Positions 1-13,824 of a stretch of DNA of 64,000 bases are shown in pieces. The notes below the pieces were generated by a model. That model did not search any database, was not told the DNA's origin, and was given only the letters and a program-made list of their open reading frames with translations. Origin of the DNA: Sporosarcina cyprini (GTDB lineage: Bacteria > Bacillota > Bacilli > Bacillales_A > Planococcaceae); assembly GCF_022048975.1 (NCBI RefSeq), contig NZ_JAKMHX010000029.1:26951-90950 (forward strand), in the 5' to 3' direction. The position numbers and the translations under genes are program-made. Numbering within the stretch: the first letter of the stretch is position 1; each line of letters opens with the position of its first letter.

Positions 1-183
1 AGAACGGCAGATCACCTTAAAACTTGCTATATAAAAAGGGGGGTCAATTGATACTTCTACTATAACCTAAAGTTGTTTCATTACCATTACAGGCATATTA
101 AGGTTTGATTAAGTAGGATTTTAATAAATCAGGCGAGGAAATCCATTTTACTTCACCAGATCCAATTGATACATCCCTGCTTC
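1..183. other. Left-edge intergenic stretch
   Basis: This AT-rich stretch lies downstream of trxB. I see no gene with a ribosome binding site and no convincing hairpin in it. The gene beyond the left edge is not visible. Confidence 0.5.
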
Positions 184-2755
<2,572 letters not shown>

Positions 2756-2845
2756 TCATATTCCTCCGAAAAAAGTTAGAAGGAACGCACAGTACGTCCC
2801 TTCCAACAAACTTGCTTCATTATATCATAACTTCTAGTATCGTCA

Positions 2846-3388
2846 TCACTTTTTGACAGAATCCGTCAACGGGGCCTCTTTTGCCTTGCGCTCGCGCATT
2901 TGCTCCGCTGTATAAATAATGCGTACCGGATTGCCGCCTGCGAGAGAACCAGGCGGGATATCCCGATTGACAAGGGAAGCCGCCGAGACGATGGCCCCGT
3001 CGCCAATCTCCACGCCAGGCAAGATTGTCGTATTGGCTCCGATCATCACTTCGCTGCCGATCACCACATCGCCAAGGCGGTATTCGTCAATCAAATACTC
3101 ATGTGCCAAGATCGTCGTATTGAAACCGATAATCGTGTTCTCTCCTACTTTGATCCGTTCCGGAAACATCGTATCCGGCATGACCATTAAGGCGAAGGAT
3201 GTCCGATCACCGATTTCCATCTTCAAGAACGTGCGATACAGAAAGTTCTTCATCGGGATGAACGGTGTATAGCGGGCGATCTGAATAACCAAAAAGTTTT
3301 TTGCCACTTTCCAAAAGGAGACTGTCTTATATATATGCCAGAGGGAATTAGCGCCCCCTACCGTCTTATACCTCTCCGTCCGTCTCAC
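2846..3388 (-). CDS. yvoF: Left-handed beta-helix acyltransferase, YvoF-like
   Basis: A 180-residue member of the hexapeptide-repeat (LbH) O-acetyltransferase superfamily. The [I/V]G-x4 periodicity ([32 protein letters not shown]) is clear from about residue 75 to 150, followed by the typical GNPVRII end seen in maltose/galactoside acetyltransferase relatives. Acceptor substrate unknown. The GTG start overlaps the ppaX stop as GTGA, with GGAGAA upstream, so translation is probably coupled to ppaX. It is the last gene of the hprK-lgt-yvoD-ppaX-yvoF cluster, the same order as in B. subtilis. Confidence 0.85.
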   Translation of the reverse strand: MRRTERYKTVGGANSLWHIYKTVSFWKVAKNFLVIQIARYTPFIPMKNFLYRTFLKMEIGDRTSFALMVMPDTMFPERIKVGENTIIGFNTTILAHEYLIDEYRLGDVVIGSEVMIGANTTILPGVEIGDGAIVSAASLVNRDIPPGSLAGGNPVRIIYTAEQMRERKAKEAPLTDSVKK

Positions 3389-4038
3389 TGTTCTTCTCCA
3401 TTTACAATAGCAAGAAGATCAGAAATATGCTGCAGCATATAATCAGGATGATACGTTCGTAAAAATGCCTCTCCCTTAAGGGACCAGGCAACGCCCGCTG
3501 TACGGACGCCGGCATTCTTTCCACCTTCTATATCATGATAGTTATCTCCGATCATGATGGCCTCATCCGCTTCAACACCCAATCGTTGCAATGCAAGCAG
3601 GAGAGGCTCGGGATCCGGTTTGGGCTTTTGCACATCGTCCACGCCAATAATCGTCTCAAATACGTCTTCCACTTGAAGAAGGCGCAACCCTCTCAGGATC
3701 ATCTCATGTCTCTTTGTAGAGACAATCGCCATTTTTATACCTAATGCATGCAGCTTATGTAACGTATCGGCTACTCCTTCGAACTCCGTAACCAATTCGT
3801 CATGATGTTCAAGATTCCAATCCCGATATTCCGTTACAAGCTGATCTGCTTTTAGAGGATCTACTGTACCGAACGACTCCACCAAAGTTGGACCGAGGAA
3901 GGGGATAATATGTTCACGCAAATATTTTCCTGGGTAATGACGGTCGAGCACCGTTTGGAATGTCTGGATGATCAATTCATTTGTATCCAGTAACGTACCG
4001 TCAAAATCGAATAGTAATGCTTTGATTGGTTTAGCCAT
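3385..4038 (-). CDS. ppaX: Pyrophosphatase PpaX (HAD family)
   Basis: A haloacid-dehalogenase hydrolase of 217 residues, the usual PpaX length. Motif I DFDGT holds the nucleophile Asp11 and Asp13; motif II is VSTKRHE, the conserved Lys is in KPKPDP, and motif III is GDNYHD. In the family it hydrolyses the pyrophosphate released when HprK/P dephosphorylates HPr(Ser-P), which pulls that reaction forward. Its position in the hprK cluster supports this over a generic phosphoglycolate phosphatase. It overlaps the upstream yvoD gene by 8 bases and the downstream yvoF gene by 4. Confidence 0.93.
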   Translation of the reverse strand: MAKPIKALLFDFDGTLLDTNELIIQTFQTVLDRHYPGKYLREHIIPFLGPTLVESFGTVDPLKADQLVTEYRDWNLEHHDELVTEFEGVADTLHKLHALGIKMAIVSTKRHEMILRGLRLLQVEDVFETIIGVDDVQKPKPDPEPLLLALQRLGVEADEAIMIGDNYHDIEGGKNAGVRTAGVAWSLKGEAFLRTYHPDYMLQHISDLLAIVNGEEQ

Positions 4039-4972
4039 TCACAATGACCTCCTTCTGTTTCTGTCGTTCAGCTTGCTTCCAAAAATAGGCCACTACGATG
4101 GTCAGCACAAATGCAGTCACAAGGCGGATGAGCAATAAAGGCAAAATTGGAATGCCTAGCGGCACGAAAATCAGCGTATCTTCCACTACGGCATGACAGG
4201 CGACAAGGAAAATAAAAGCTAATGTGGCATCTCGTTTGCTGACGCCGTCCTCCTGCACTGCCTGAATCATCACGCCGGCTCCATAAGCCAATCCGATGAC
4301 AAGACCTGCGACAAGTGTCATTGACGCATTCGGCTGAACTCCGATTACCTTTGTAAAAGGTGCCAATCCATTTGAAAACTTTTGTAAATAATTTCGGTCT
4401 TTCAAGAATTGGACGATCACCATCAATGGAATGACAATGAGTGCCAACTGTAAAATGCCGAAGGAAGCTTTCTGTAAACCAAGAAGCCCGATTTCAACCC
4501 AGCCTTCCGGTGCGGCAGTCGCTTGGGGCGCCATGCCATACTTCGCAAGTTCGCCTCCGCCTTTCCAGAAAAGGTTGATGATAATGCCGGAAAATGCCGC
4601 CAGACCGAACCGGACGACGAGGACGACCCAAAGTTTAACCCCGACCTTCAATGCCACCCCGGTCTCGATGAATATATTGTGGGCAAAACTTAACATGATG
4701 GCGATAATGAAAACTTCCTTCACGGTCAGATCAAGCGATAATATACCCGCAATGCCCGCATATAAGTTCAAAGCATTCCCTAACACGAGCGGAATGGCCG
4801 CTTCCCCACTAAGGCCGAATATTCCCATGAAAGGGGAAACCAGCTTCACGACCCACGGCAAAATCGGTGTATGCTGCAGGATGACAACTAGGATTGTAAT
4901 CGGGAAAATGATCTTCCCTAATGTCCATGTCGTTTTCAATCCTGCTTTCAAGCCATTTTGTACTGTTCTCAT
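4031..4972 (-). CDS. yvoD: Nucleoside-recognition (Gate) domain membrane protein, YvoD-like
   Basis: A 313-residue polytopic membrane protein with about eight hydrophobic segments. It belongs to the nucleoside recognition/Gate domain family also seen in SpoIIM-type spore maturation proteins; the two halves look internally similar (each has an N-terminal helix pair followed by a G-rich helix). Substrate unknown. It lies between lgt and ppaX, 16 bases from lgt and overlapping ppaX, so it is part of the same transcript. No motif gives a biochemical function. Confidence 0.8.
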   Translation of the reverse strand: MRTVQNGLKAGLKTTWTLGKIIFPITILVVILQHTPILPWVVKLVSPFMGIFGLSGEAAIPLVLGNALNLYAGIAGILSLDLTVKEVFIIAIMLSFAHNIFIETGVALKVGVKLWVVLVVRFGLAAFSGIIINLFWKGGGELAKYGMAPQATAAPEGWVEIGLLGLQKASFGILQLALIVIPLMVIVQFLKDRNYLQKFSNGLAPFTKVIGVQPNASMTLVAGLVIGLAYGAGVMIQAVQEDGVSKRDATLAFIFLVACHAVVEDTLIFVPLGIPILPLLLIRLVTAFVLTIVVAYFWKQAERQKQKEVIVNG

Positions 4973-4988
4973 TTCCCCGGCCCCTTGC

Positions 4989-5795
4989 TTATTTATCTTG
5001 ATAGTTCACTTCTACTTTCTGTATGAAACGTCTGTAAATGAACAGGCTCACTCCAGCTATGATGGCAATGATGGAAACAATTTGCGCAGCCCTGAGATCC
5101 CCGCCATACAAGCTGTCTGTCCGCATGCCTTCAATGAAGAATCGTCCGATCGAATACCAGACGAGATAGAAGAAGAACACCTCTCCGCGTTTCAGATTCA
5201 TTCTCCGGATGACTAAAACGATCAGCAGCCCGACAACATTCCAGAGAGATTCGTACAGGAAGGTCGGATGATATGTCACGCCATCGATCGTCATTTGATT
5301 CATAATCCAATCAGGAATGATCGTGTTCTGCTTAAACGATTCGGATACCGGTCCACCATGCGCCTCCTGATTGACGAAGTTCCCCCATCTGCCGATGATT
5401 TGGCCAATCAAAATGCCCGGAACCGCAATATCAGCGACTTTCCAAAACGAAATGCCACGCTTCTTCGTATAAATATACGTAGTCAGGAATGCCCCGATGA
5501 GAGCTCCATGGATCGCTATGCCGCCTTCCCATACTTTAATAATGTCGGCAGGATGATCCTTATAAATATCCCATTGGAAGATAACATAATATATCCTCGC
5601 ACTAATGATCGAGATCGGCACGGCCCAAATGAGCAAGTCCGTCAGAAAATCAGGATGCATCCCCCGCTTAACCATTTCCCGCTGCACAACGATGAAAGCC
5701 AACACGATTCCGAGTGTGATTAAGATGCCGTACCAACGGACTGAAATCGGCCCGAGCTCAAATGCAACCGGATTGATTGCAGCTAATTCAAACAT
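4989..5795 (-). CDS. lgt: Prolipoprotein diacylglyceryl transferase
   Basis: Integral membrane enzyme that transfers diacylglycerol from phosphatidylglycerol to the lipobox cysteine of prelipoproteins, the first step of lipoprotein maturation. The 268 residues include about seven transmembrane segments, the conserved GIAIHG histidine near residue 96, and the Lgt signature GRWGNFVNQEAHGG at 135-148. The ATG start is 4 bases after the hprK stop, with AGAGGGG upstream inside hprK. A client in this window is the PrsA lipoprotein (19.2 kb). Confidence 0.97.
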   Translation of the reverse strand: MFELAAINPVAFELGPISVRWYGILITLGIVLAFIVVQREMVKRGMHPDFLTDLLIWAVPISIISARIYYVIFQWDIYKDHPADIIKVWEGGIAIHGALIGAFLTTYIYTKKRGISFWKVADIAVPGILIGQIIGRWGNFVNQEAHGGPVSESFKQNTIIPDWIMNQMTIDGVTYHPTFLYESLWNVVGLLIVLVIRRMNLKRGEVFFFYLVWYSIGRFFIEGMRTDSLYGGDLRAAQIVSIIAIIAGVSLFIYRRFIQKVEVNYQDK

Positions 5796-5798
5796 AAA

Positions 5799-6749
5799 TC
5801 ATTCGTTCCCCTCTGTTTCCACAGGTATTGTTTTCCTGTTTATTTCCATTTCTAGTTTCTTTGTAAAATTCTCGGCTGCATTGATCCCAAGACGTTTCAT
5901 CCGGTAATCCATGGCAGCGACTTCGATGATAACCGATAAATTCCGTCCCGGCCGCACCGGCACCGTCAGCTTGGTCAACTCGGAGTCCATGATCGCCATC
6001 TTCTCCTCATCGATGCCTAACCGGTCATATACTTTTTCCGGATCCCATACTTCTAGATCAATGACGAGCAAAATACGTTTATCATCTTTTACTGCGCTCG
6101 CCCCGAATAACGTCATCATATCAATGATGCCGATGCCCCGTATCTCTAGCATATGCCGAAGCAGTTTCGGCGCATTGCCGATTAATACATTTTTGGCGAC
6201 TTGCCTAATTTCAATACTATCATCTGCTACCAGGCGGTGGCCCCGTTTCACCAGTTCCAGTGCGGTCTCACTTTTTCCTACACCACTTTTACCGGTAATG
6301 AGCACGCCAATTCCATACACATCCACCAATACCCCATGCACCGTAGTCATCGGCGCAAGACGCCCCTCTAAAAAATTCGTCAGCATGCCCGAAAAACGAG
6401 TAGTCGGATTATCGGTCTGCAGGACGGGGATTTGGCACTTCTCGGCAGCCGCTTGCAGCTCCTCGGGCGCTTCCTCTCCATGCGCAACAATAATGGCAGG
6501 CGTCATGTCGGAGCAGAGCCGCTCCATCCGTGCCATCCGAACTTCAGCCGGAAGGCTATAAAAAAATGCTAGCTCCGTTTTACCTAATAATTGCACGCGT
6601 GCGGCGGGATAATATTCAAAAAAACCGGCTAATTCCAGGCCAGGCCTTGAGATATCACTTAATGTAATGCTACGGTTCAGTCCTGCTTCTCCTGCTAACA
6701 GCGCAAGATCGAACTTTTCTTGTATATCCTTGACTATCACCTTTGACAA
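5799..6749 (-). CDS. hprK: HPr kinase/phosphorylase
   Basis: Bifunctional sensor that phosphorylates HPr and Crh on Ser46 and reverses this by phosphorolysis, the core switch of carbon catabolite control in Firmicutes. The 316 residues carry the Walker A loop GKSGVGKS (about 153-160), the catalytic His in TVHGVL and the HprK signature LEIRGIGI. The start is TTG at 6749: a very strong AGAGGTGGGGGAA lies just upstream and the protein then begins (M)SKVIVKDI like homologues, whereas the frame's first ATG at 6815 adds a non-homologous tail. It is the first gene of the hprK-lgt-yvoD-ppaX-yvoF transcript. Confidence 0.96.
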   Translation of the reverse strand: MSKVIVKDIQEKFDLALLAGEAGLNRSITLSDISRPGLELAGFFEYYPAARVQLLGKTELAFFYSLPAEVRMARMERLCSDMTPAIIVAHGEEAPEELQAAAEKCQIPVLQTDNPTTRFSGMLTNFLEGRLAPMTTVHGVLVDVYGIGVLITGKSGVGKSETALELVKRGHRLVADDSIEIRQVAKNVLIGNAPKLLRHMLEIRGIGIIDMMTLFGASAVKDDKRILLVIDLEVWDPEKVYDRLGIDEEKMAIMDSELTKLTVPVRPGRNLSVIIEVAAMDYRMKRLGINAAENFTKKLEMEINRKTIPVETEGNE

Positions 6750-6939
6750 TATTCCCCCACCTCTCTTCGTATGTCCTTGCACCATTTTACCATGAACCGT
6801 TTCAATTGAAATCAATTCTGCGTGCGAACGGATAATTGGATAAAACTTCTGGTCTAATCATGAGAACTTTTGAGAGGCACCGTTCATGCTATACGTTTGT
6901 TTAGGGACTACTCACTATTCTGCTCCAAGCGACACAGAT

Positions 6940-6978
6940 AAGAGCCGTCATGAATGAAACTCATGACGGCTCTTCTTT
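6940..6978 (-). terminator. Perfect 14-bp inverted repeat, probable terminator of the yvlB-like gene
   Basis: The arms are 6940-6953 and 6961-6974 with a 7-base loop. The hairpin lies just downstream of the gene ending at 6986. The longer T-tract is on the plus side (CTTCTTTT), so it may act in both directions. Confidence 0.7.
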
Positions 6979-6985
6979 TCAGATG

Positions 6986-8149
6986 TTATTTCACATTGTA
7001 ACAAACGATGACTGAGCCTGTTTTGGCTTCCCCATTAATGAAGAGCGGCGTGCGTTCTTCTTCAGAATTCTTATGGAAACCGATGGATCGCTGCAAGAAC
7101 TGCTCTTCCACTCGTGTGCGATGTACGTCGTGAAGCTGCAAGTCAAGACGTCCCATGTTCGTTGAAATCTCACCAGTTAACGGAACGTCGGATGGCACGT
7201 AGATTTCTACAGAGCCACTGACTGTACGGGCTTCTACTTTGCGTGCATCATTATCAGTTGTTGTCACAACGACATGACCGTTAAGGGATTTCGCTTCCAC
7301 GTCCTTGATCGCACCACTGACATATACCCGGCCGTTCATTGTTTCAGCATCCAGTTCTTGTCCGGTAACTTCCTTCAGCTGAATCTTCCCATTGCCTGTT
7401 TCCAGCTGTGCTTCTCCGAAAACTAAGTGGGAGCCTTCAATTTTACCGTTTGCCGTCTTGCAGTACAGCTTTTCTGTCGCCAAGTCGTTCAAAACAGTTT
7501 CCCCGTTCAACAATCGAATCGATAGCTTCTCATAATCCTTCTTCGGTACCGTGAGGATCACGTTAACTTGCGTCAATTTCAAATCACTGACGAGACGGAG
7601 TCGGCCTTCATCATTCATGAAGACAAGTTTTTTAAGGAATTCCTCTTTCGCTTCTTCTTCTGTTTTCTGATTGAACACCTTCACAGTGAAGTCGGCAACC
7701 ACTTCATTGTTTTCAGTGTCTTCATTCACCTGGATCGTCAATTTCCCATTATCGATGTCCACGATGATTTCTTTCAGATCATCCACTGGTTTAATAACAG
7801 AATGTGTGAATGTACTGCCTGAGCCGAACGGTGCATCGAAGTCGAAAGTTTTTACCCGTTGCACAGCCGTCTGCATGAATTGCATGAATCGTTCTCCGAC
7901 ATGCCCGACATCTTTCCGCAAATCATTTAGGAAGTCATCCATGGATTCGTCCCTTTTTGCCGATTTCGGCTCTTCTTCCACCCGGCCTTCATATGTAGGC
8001 TCTTTATACGAAGTGTCAGATGAATTGTCCACCTTCGCAGAGGCCCCATTTGAATTCTTCTCCATCGCTTCCAATAGAGTAAGCGCCTCTTCGATTGTAA
8101 TGGTACCGTTTTCTACCATAGTCAGGATACGTTTGCGTTCATTTTGCAT
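6986..8149 (-). CDS. yvlB: DUF4097 family protein, YvlB-like
   Basis: A 387-residue cytosolic-looking protein. The N-terminal about 35 residues (ERKRILTMVENGTITIEEAL) form the short helical module typical of YvlB. A charged linker follows, then from about residue 125 a DUF4097 (putative adhesin) beta-solenoid with repeated NGxI/V strands (GNGKIQLKE, MNGRVYVSG, LNGHVVVTT). In B. subtilis yvlB sits near hprK/uvrA and has been linked to envelope stress, but its biochemical role is unknown. GGAGG precedes the ATG. No PspC-type partner (yvlC) lies beside it here. Confidence 0.82.
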   Translation of the reverse strand: MQNERKRILTMVENGTITIEEALTLLEAMEKNSNGASAKVDNSSDTSYKEPTYEGRVEEEPKSAKRDESMDDFLNDLRKDVGHVGERFMQFMQTAVQRVKTFDFDAPFGSGSTFTHSVIKPVDDLKEIIVDIDNGKLTIQVNEDTENNEVVADFTVKVFNQKTEEEAKEEFLKKLVFMNDEGRLRLVSDLKLTQVNVILTVPKKDYEKLSIRLLNGETVLNDLATEKLYCKTANGKIEGSHLVFGEAQLETGNGKIQLKEVTGQELDAETMNGRVYVSGAIKDVEAKSLNGHVVVTTTDNDARKVEARTVSGSVEIYVPSDVPLTGEISTNMGRLDLQLHDVHRTRVEEQFLQRSIGFHKNSEEERTPLFINGEAKTGSVIVCYNVK

Positions 8150-8254
8150 TGTTCCGCCTCCTCATTAGTAACGGGTGGATCACCATCCGTAAGCAAAAAA
8201 CGGCTGCCACCCATTTTGTAATACTTATATATACGAATCGGAAGTGCGGAAGTT

Positions 8255-11128
8255 TCACTTGCTGACGGATTGTGCTTCCTCAATTTTCATTTTCATTCGC
8301 TCACGGTCCCGTACCAAGATCGGTTTTAAATACCTACCCGTGTAGGAAGCCTGTACTTCCGCCACTTCCTCAGGTGTTCCGGTAGCAATGATCTGTCCGC
8401 CTTTTTGCCCGCCTTCCGGTCCAAGATCAATAATATGGTCGACTGTCTTGATGACATCCAAATTATGCTCGATGACAAGGACAGTATTCCCTGTATCGAC
8501 CAGTCTTTGTAAGACGAGGAGCAATTTCGAAATATCATGGACATGAAGACCTGTCGTCGGTTCATCCAAAATGTAGAACGTCTTGCCATTGGAACGCTTG
8601 TGCAATTCTGAAGCCAGTTTCACACGCTGCGCTTCACCGCCGGACAATGTAGTCGCAGGCTGACCCAATTGAACATAGCCAAGCCCCACATCCACGATCG
8701 TCTGAAGCTTTCTGCTGATCTTCGGTATATTTTCGAAGAAGATCAACGCATCTTCCACTGTCATCTCCAGGACGTCCGCAATATTTTTACCTTTGTATGT
8801 GACTTCCAACGTTTCTCGGTTGTACCGTTTCCCATGGCAAACCTCACAAGGAACATAGACATCGGGAAGGAAGTGCATCTCGATCTTAATGATGCCGTCC
8901 CCTCGGCATGCTTCACAACGGCCGCCTTTCACATTGAAGCTGAACCGTCCTTTTTTATAGCCGCGCACTTTTGCTTCATTCGTCATCGCAAATACATCCC
9001 GAATATCATCAAAGACGCCTGTGTATGTCGCAGGATTCGACCGCGGCGTACGACCGATCGGAGATTGATCGATATCAATTACCTTTTCGAGTTCCTCGAC
9101 TCCGGAAACCGAATCGAATTCGCCCGGCTTCTGCTTCGAGCGGTTCAATTTTTGGGCGAGCACTTTATAAAGCACTTCATTGACAAGCGTACTTTTCCCG
9201 GATCCTGAAACGCCAGTCACCGCAATGAATTGACCGAGCGGGAAGTCGACATCGACATGTTTCAAGTTGTTTTCCGAAGCACCTGTAATGCTCACTTTCC
9301 GGCCATCCGGCTCTCTTCTTTCGAGCGGCAGCGGAATGAAACGTTTCCCGCTTAAATATTGACCCGTCAAAGAATTCGGGTCCGCCATAATCTCCTCTGG
9401 CGTGCCGGCAGAAACAATCCGACCTCCAGCCGCTCCAGCTCCCGGACCGATATCAATCAAATAATCGGCGGCCATCATCGTATCTTCATCGTGTTCGACG
9501 ACAATGAGCGTATTCCCGATATCCCGCATATCTTGGAGCGTGCCAATCAGGCGGTCATTGTCCCGTTGGTGAAGTCCGATAGACGGTTCATCTAAGATAT
9601 AAAGGACACCGGTTAAGCGGGAGCCGATTTGAGTCGCCAGCCGGATCCGCTGTGCTTCCCCACCGGACAACGTACCCGCCGCTCGGGATAACGTTAAATA
9701 ATCGAGGCCGACATTAATGAGAAACCCGAGTCTCTCTTCAATCTCCCGCAAAATCATATTGGCGATTTGGCGGTCTTTCTCTGATAGAGTCAGGCCTTTA
9801 AAGAAACGGTCTGCCTCCGTTATCGATAATTCTGTCACTTGGCCTACATGGCGGCCGTTCACTTTCACTGCTAGCGCCTCTTGCTTCAGGCGGTAGCCAT
9901 GGCATGCCGGACAAGGCCGCTGCGCCATGTATTTTTCCATTTGCTCCCTAATATAATCGGAAGACGTTTCGCGAAAACGCCTTTCCACATTCGCCAATAC
10001 CCCTTCGAAGTAAATATTGTTCACACGGGTATTGCCGAATTCATTTGTATATTTAAATTTGATAAGATCGTCCCTCGAACCGTAAAGCAATTTGTTCAAA
10101 TCCTCATCCGATAGCTCGCTCACCGGATCTGTCATGGAAATGCCGAAATGCTTCGCGACTGTCTTGAGCAATTCAGGATAATATTGTGAGCTGGTTGGCT
10201 CCCATGGAGCGATGGCATTTTCTTTTAACGACAAAGCACGATCGGGGATGACCAGATCAGGATCCACTTCCAGCTTCGTGCCAAGCCCATCACATTCCGG
10301 ACACGCTCCAAAAGGACTGTTGAAAGAGAACATTCTTGGTTCCAGCTCTCCGATGGAAAAACCACAGAGCGGACAGGCATGATGTTCACTGAATAGTAAT
10401 TCCTCTCCGTCGATGATATCGACGAGCACCATTCCTTCAGCTAAACGCAGTGCAGATTCGAGCGAGTCGCTCAACCGTGATTCAATGCCTTCTTTTAAAA
10501 CAATCCGGTCAATTACCACTTCGATTGTATGCTTTTTATTCTTATTCAGTTCGATGTTGTCATCGAGGTCCATCGTCTCCCCGTCGACGCGGATCCGCAC
10601 ATATCCCTGCTTCTTAATATCTTCTATTAATTTGGCATGGGTGCCTTTCCGTCCCGATACGACGGGAGCCAGCACTTGCAGTCGTGTCCTCTCGGGGAAC
10701 TCCATTATCCGGTCGACCATCTGCTCAATCGTCTGGGACGTAATTTCTGTTCCGTGCACCGGACAGATCGGTTTGCCGATTCGCGCATAGAGCAATCGTA
10801 AATAATCATAGATTTCGGTTACCGTACCGACCGTGGATCTCGGGTTACGGCTCGTCGTCTTTTGGTCGATCGAGATGGCAGGAGACAGCCCTTCGATGGC
10901 ATCCACATCGGGTTTGTCCATCTGTCCAAGGAATTGGCGTGCATAGGCGGACAGCGACTCGACATATCTGCGCTGGCCTTCCGCATAGATCGTATCGAAA
11001 GCGAGCGACGATTTCCCGGATCCGGACAGACCGGTCATTACGACCAGCTTGTCACGCGGAATCGTTACGTCAATATTTTTTAAGTTATGGGCTCGTGCCC
11101 CTTGAATGACTATCTCATTCTTCCTCAT
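8255..11128 (-). CDS. uvrA: Excinuclease ABC subunit A
   Basis: Damage-sensing ATPase of nucleotide excision repair; it loads UvrB on DNA. It has two ABC modules, with Walker A loops GLSGSGKSS (about 33-41) and GVSGSGKST (about 640) and two LSGGEAQR signatures. It also has zinc sites CPLC/CPEC and CEAC/CEVC. I chose the second ATG (11128): AGGTGA is 7 bases from it, while the ATG at 11134 sits almost on the ribosome binding site. The product is 957 residues, normal length. It lies 7 bases downstream of uvrB, so uvrBA form one unit. Confidence 0.97.
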   Translation of the reverse strand: MRKNEIVIQGARAHNLKNIDVTIPRDKLVVMTGLSGSGKSSLAFDTIYAEGQRRYVESLSAYARQFLGQMDKPDVDAIEGLSPAISIDQKTTSRNPRSTVGTVTEIYDYLRLLYARIGKPICPVHGTEITSQTIEQMVDRIMEFPERTRLQVLAPVVSGRKGTHAKLIEDIKKQGYVRIRVDGETMDLDDNIELNKNKKHTIEVVIDRIVLKEGIESRLSDSLESALRLAEGMVLVDIIDGEELLFSEHHACPLCGFSIGELEPRMFSFNSPFGACPECDGLGTKLEVDPDLVIPDRALSLKENAIAPWEPTSSQYYPELLKTVAKHFGISMTDPVSELSDEDLNKLLYGSRDDLIKFKYTNEFGNTRVNNIYFEGVLANVERRFRETSSDYIREQMEKYMAQRPCPACHGYRLKQEALAVKVNGRHVGQVTELSITEADRFFKGLTLSEKDRQIANMILREIEERLGFLINVGLDYLTLSRAAGTLSGGEAQRIRLATQIGSRLTGVLYILDEPSIGLHQRDNDRLIGTLQDMRDIGNTLIVVEHDEDTMMAADYLIDIGPGAGAAGGRIVSAGTPEEIMADPNSLTGQYLSGKRFIPLPLERREPDGRKVSITGASENNLKHVDVDFPLGQFIAVTGVSGSGKSTLVNEVLYKVLAQKLNRSKQKPGEFDSVSGVEELEKVIDIDQSPIGRTPRSNPATYTGVFDDIRDVFAMTNEAKVRGYKKGRFSFNVKGGRCEACRGDGIIKIEMHFLPDVYVPCEVCHGKRYNRETLEVTYKGKNIADVLEMTVEDALIFFENIPKISRKLQTIVDVGLGYVQLGQPATTLSGGEAQRVKLASELHKRSNGKTFYILDEPTTGLHVHDISKLLLVLQRLVDTGNTVLVIEHNLDVIKTVDHIIDLGPEGGQKGGQIIATGTPEEVAEVQASYTGRYLKPILVRDRERMKMKIEEAQSVSK

Positions 11129-11135
11129 GTGCATT

Positions 11136-13118
11136 TCACCTTTCAGCCTTCAATTCTAGAATCGTATCACGCAATTCCGCGGCCCTTTCGAAATCCAAAG
11201 CTTTCGCCGCTTCTTTCATCTCTTTTTCGAGCGTGACGAGGAGCGTTTCTTTTTCTGCCTTCGTCAACGCCTTTCCTTTTGTCGCTTTTTCTAAGTAGGA
11301 TACCTCGTCCTCGGCAACTTGAGTCGCCCGGATAACATCCCGCACTTTCTTTTTGATTGTCGTCGGAGTGATGCCGTGCTTTTCGTTGTACGCCATCTGC
11401 ACTTCCCGTCTCCGCTTGGTCTCCTCGATTGCCTTATTCATCGAATCGGTATAACGGTCCGCATACATGATGACATGTCCTTCCGAGTTCCGCGCAGCCC
11501 GTCCGATCGTTTGGATGAGCGATCTTTCTGAACGGAGGAAGCCCTCTTTATCCGCGTCCAAAATGGCGACGAGAGATACTTCGGGTATATCCAAACCTTC
11601 CCGCAGCAGGTTGATGCCGACTAGGACATCATACGTTCCTAGGCGTAGTTCACGAATAATTTCAATCCGCTCGAGCGTTTTTATTTCGGAGTGGAGATAT
11701 TGCACTTTAACGCCAATCTCCTTCAAATAATCGGTCAGGTCTTCGGACATTTTCTTCGTAAGTGTAGTAATCAATACCCTTTCATTCTTCCTCGTACGCT
11801 CATTGATTTCGTCAATCAAATCATCAATTTGGCCTTCGATCGGCCGCACCTCGATGATCGGATCAAGCAATCCGGTTGGACGAATGATCTGTTCGACCAT
11901 TTCCGGGGAGTGTTCAATCTCATATGGTCCCGGTGTCGCAGATACATAGATGGACTGGTGGGCATATCGCTCGAACTCCTCGAACATTAGCGGGCGGTTG
12001 TCCAGCGCGGATGGCAGACGGAAACCATGATCGACAAGCACTTGCTTCCGCGCCTGGTCGCCGTTGTACATGGCTCGGATTTGCGGCAGCGTAACATGGC
12101 TCTCATCAATGACCAGGAGAAAATCGTCCGGAAAATAATCAAGGAGCGTATAAGGCGTAGCTCCCGCCGGACGCAAAGTCAAATGCCTTGAATAGTTTTC
12201 GATGCCGGAACAGAATCCCATTTCTCTCATCATTTCGAGGTCATATCGCGTCCTTTGCTCGAGCCGCTGTGCCTCCAATAATTTGTCCTGCTCGCGCAGT
12301 ACTTTCAACCGCTCCTCGAGTTCGACCTCAATGTTGGCGATGGCTTTTGTCAATTTATCCTCGCCGGTGACAAAGTGAGAGGCCGGGAAGATCGCAACAT
12401 GTTCCCGTTCTCCTAAAATCTCCCCTGTCAATGAATCGACTTCACGGATCCGATCGATTTCATCGCCGAAAAATTCAATGCGGATGCAGTGCTCATCTTC
12501 GGATGCCGGAAAGATTTCTACGACGTCTCCTCTTACCCTGAATGTCCCTCGGGTGAAGGCAATATCATTGCGGGAATACTGGATATCTACGAACCTTCTA
12601 AGCAGTTCATTTCTGCCGATTTCCATGCCCGGACGTAATGAAACAACGTGCTTCCCGTATTCCTCCGGAGAACCGAGGCCGTAAATGCACGATACCGAAG
12701 CGACGATCAAGACATCATTGCGCTCAAACAAAGCAGAGGTCGCAGAGTGACGGAGCTTATCAATCTCATCATTGATCGTCGCGTCTTTCTCGATATACGT
12801 ATCGGTATGAGGCACGTACGCTTCCGGCTGGTAATAGTCATAGAAGCTGACAAAATACTCAACCGCGTTATTTGGAAAGAACTCTTTGAATTCGCTATAT
12901 AATTGACCTGCCAACGTTTTATTGTGCGCGATGACAAGGGTCGGTTTGTTAATTTCAGTCACTACATTGGAAACAGTGAATGTCTTGCCTGTCCCGGTAG
13001 CCCCCAGCAAGGTCTGGTGCTTTTTCCCCTCTTTTACCCCTTGCACGAGCTTGGCGATCGCGGATGGCTGATCACCCTGTGGCGTGTAAGGGGCTTGTAA
13101 ATTAAAAGTTTGGACCAT
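11136..13118 (-). CDS. uvrB: Excinuclease ABC subunit B
   Basis: DNA helicase-like subunit that verifies damage and recruits UvrC. The 660 residues carry Walker A GATGTGKT (39-46), the beta-hairpin rich in aromatics (YDYYQPEAY, about 95-103), helicase motif VI (QTIGRAARN) and the C-terminal UVR domain (FERAAELRD) that binds UvrC. GGGAGG precedes the ATG. It is the first gene of uvrBA. I see no perfect LexA box (GAAC-N4-GTTC) just upstream; ACGAATCT-like matches there are too weak to call. Confidence 0.97.
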   Translation of the reverse strand: MVQTFNLQAPYTPQGDQPSAIAKLVQGVKEGKKHQTLLGATGTGKTFTVSNVVTEINKPTLVIAHNKTLAGQLYSEFKEFFPNNAVEYFVSFYDYYQPEAYVPHTDTYIEKDATINDEIDKLRHSATSALFERNDVLIVASVSCIYGLGSPEEYGKHVVSLRPGMEIGRNELLRRFVDIQYSRNDIAFTRGTFRVRGDVVEIFPASEDEHCIRIEFFGDEIDRIREVDSLTGEILGEREHVAIFPASHFVTGEDKLTKAIANIEVELEERLKVLREQDKLLEAQRLEQRTRYDLEMMREMGFCSGIENYSRHLTLRPAGATPYTLLDYFPDDFLLVIDESHVTLPQIRAMYNGDQARKQVLVDHGFRLPSALDNRPLMFEEFERYAHQSIYVSATPGPYEIEHSPEMVEQIIRPTGLLDPIIEVRPIEGQIDDLIDEINERTRKNERVLITTLTKKMSEDLTDYLKEIGVKVQYLHSEIKTLERIEIIRELRLGTYDVLVGINLLREGLDIPEVSLVAILDADKEGFLRSERSLIQTIGRAARNSEGHVIMYADRYTDSMNKAIEETKRRREVQMAYNEKHGITPTTIKKKVRDVIRATQVAEDEVSYLEKATKGKALTKAEKETLLVTLEKEMKEAAKALDFERAAELRDTILELKAER

Positions 13119-13262
13119 ACGAGTCCCTCCCTGAATGAATTGTCTTTATTCTATCACAGTACTCGCCATATCTAAAGAAATAAGCGAACGTACGTTTTTT
13201 TATGCAGCTAGCGAAATAATTCCTGCTTATTACGAATCTATACCCACTTTTATCCCAGAACA

Positions 13263-13300
13263 AATAAAAACGCTGTACAGGTGATTATTCTGTACAGCGC
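13263..13300 (-). terminator. CTGTACAG hairpin A, intrinsic terminator
   Basis: The stem arms 13271-13280 and 13290-13299 are followed on the minus strand by TTTTTATT. It is nearly identical in its stem to hairpin B at 13796-13824. Confidence 0.75.
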
Positions 13301-13383
13301 CCAAGCATAGACAAAAGCATATTAATTTGTTGTGACGTATAAAATTAAAATACAGCCGCTACTCACTTAAAATTTCTAGTAAA

Positions 13384-13512
13384 GTTGATTTCCGCTTCTG
13401 GCGGTCGCTTTCCGGGGGGCGGGCGGTGAGCCTCCTCGTCCGCTCCGCTACCTGTGGGGTCTCACCTGTCCCGCTCATCCCCCAGGAGTCGCCGCCTTCC
13501 GCTCCAATCAAC
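13384..13512 (+). repeat. GC-rich intergenic repeat element, copy 1
   Basis: A 129-bp, very GC-rich block bounded by inverted GTTGATT / AATCAAC ends. Its inside (GAGCCTCCTCG, GGGGTCTCACC, CCCAGGAGTC) resembles a family of intergenic repeats that I recall from Bacillales genomes; this recall is from memory only. A related block in opposite orientation lies at 13628-13740. It does not code for protein. Confidence 0.65.
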
Positions 13513-13627
13513 GGATGTTCTGCTAAAATGGAACTAATTATTAAAAAAATAAAAAAGATAGTACCTTTTACAAAAAAATAGAAAGGTCTTCATGTAGTTA
13601 CTCATCCATAAAAAATGTGTATCTAAG

Positions 13628-13740
13628 GCGGGAAACGCAACGTAGACTCCTATGGGAATAGCTTGAGCTGAAGACCCCGCAGGAACGTAGTGACGAGGAG
13701 ACTGAAGCCAAGCCCATGGAAAGCGAAGTTGCGCTCCCTG
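13628..13740 (-). repeat. GC-rich intergenic repeat element, copy 2 (inverted, diverged)
   Basis: Read on the minus strand this block follows the order of copy 1: GCTTTCC, GTCTCCTCGTC, GGGGTCTTC, GGAGTCTACG. It is more diverged and lacks clean inverted ends. Confidence 0.6.
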
Positions 13741-13795
13741 CCGATTTGATTATTCATTCTTATTTAACTCGGAGTAGACCTTGTCTACAGTCTGA

Positions 13796-13824
13796 CGCTG
13801 TACAGGTGGATACACTGTACAGCG
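13796..13824 (-). terminator. CTGTACAG hairpin B, downstream of the IDEAL gene
   Basis: The stem CGCTGTACAG/CTGTACAGCG is identical to hairpin A; only the 9-base loop differs. No good T-tract follows on the minus strand, so it may be a damaged or ancestral terminator copy. Confidence 0.5.

Noticed and set aside
13119..13260. LexA (SOS) box upstream of uvrB
   Set aside because: Only weak half-matches such as CGAACGTACGTTTT; it has GAACGTACGTTT but not the GAAC-N4-GTTC spacing expected for Bacillus LexA. Cannot be supported by eye alone.
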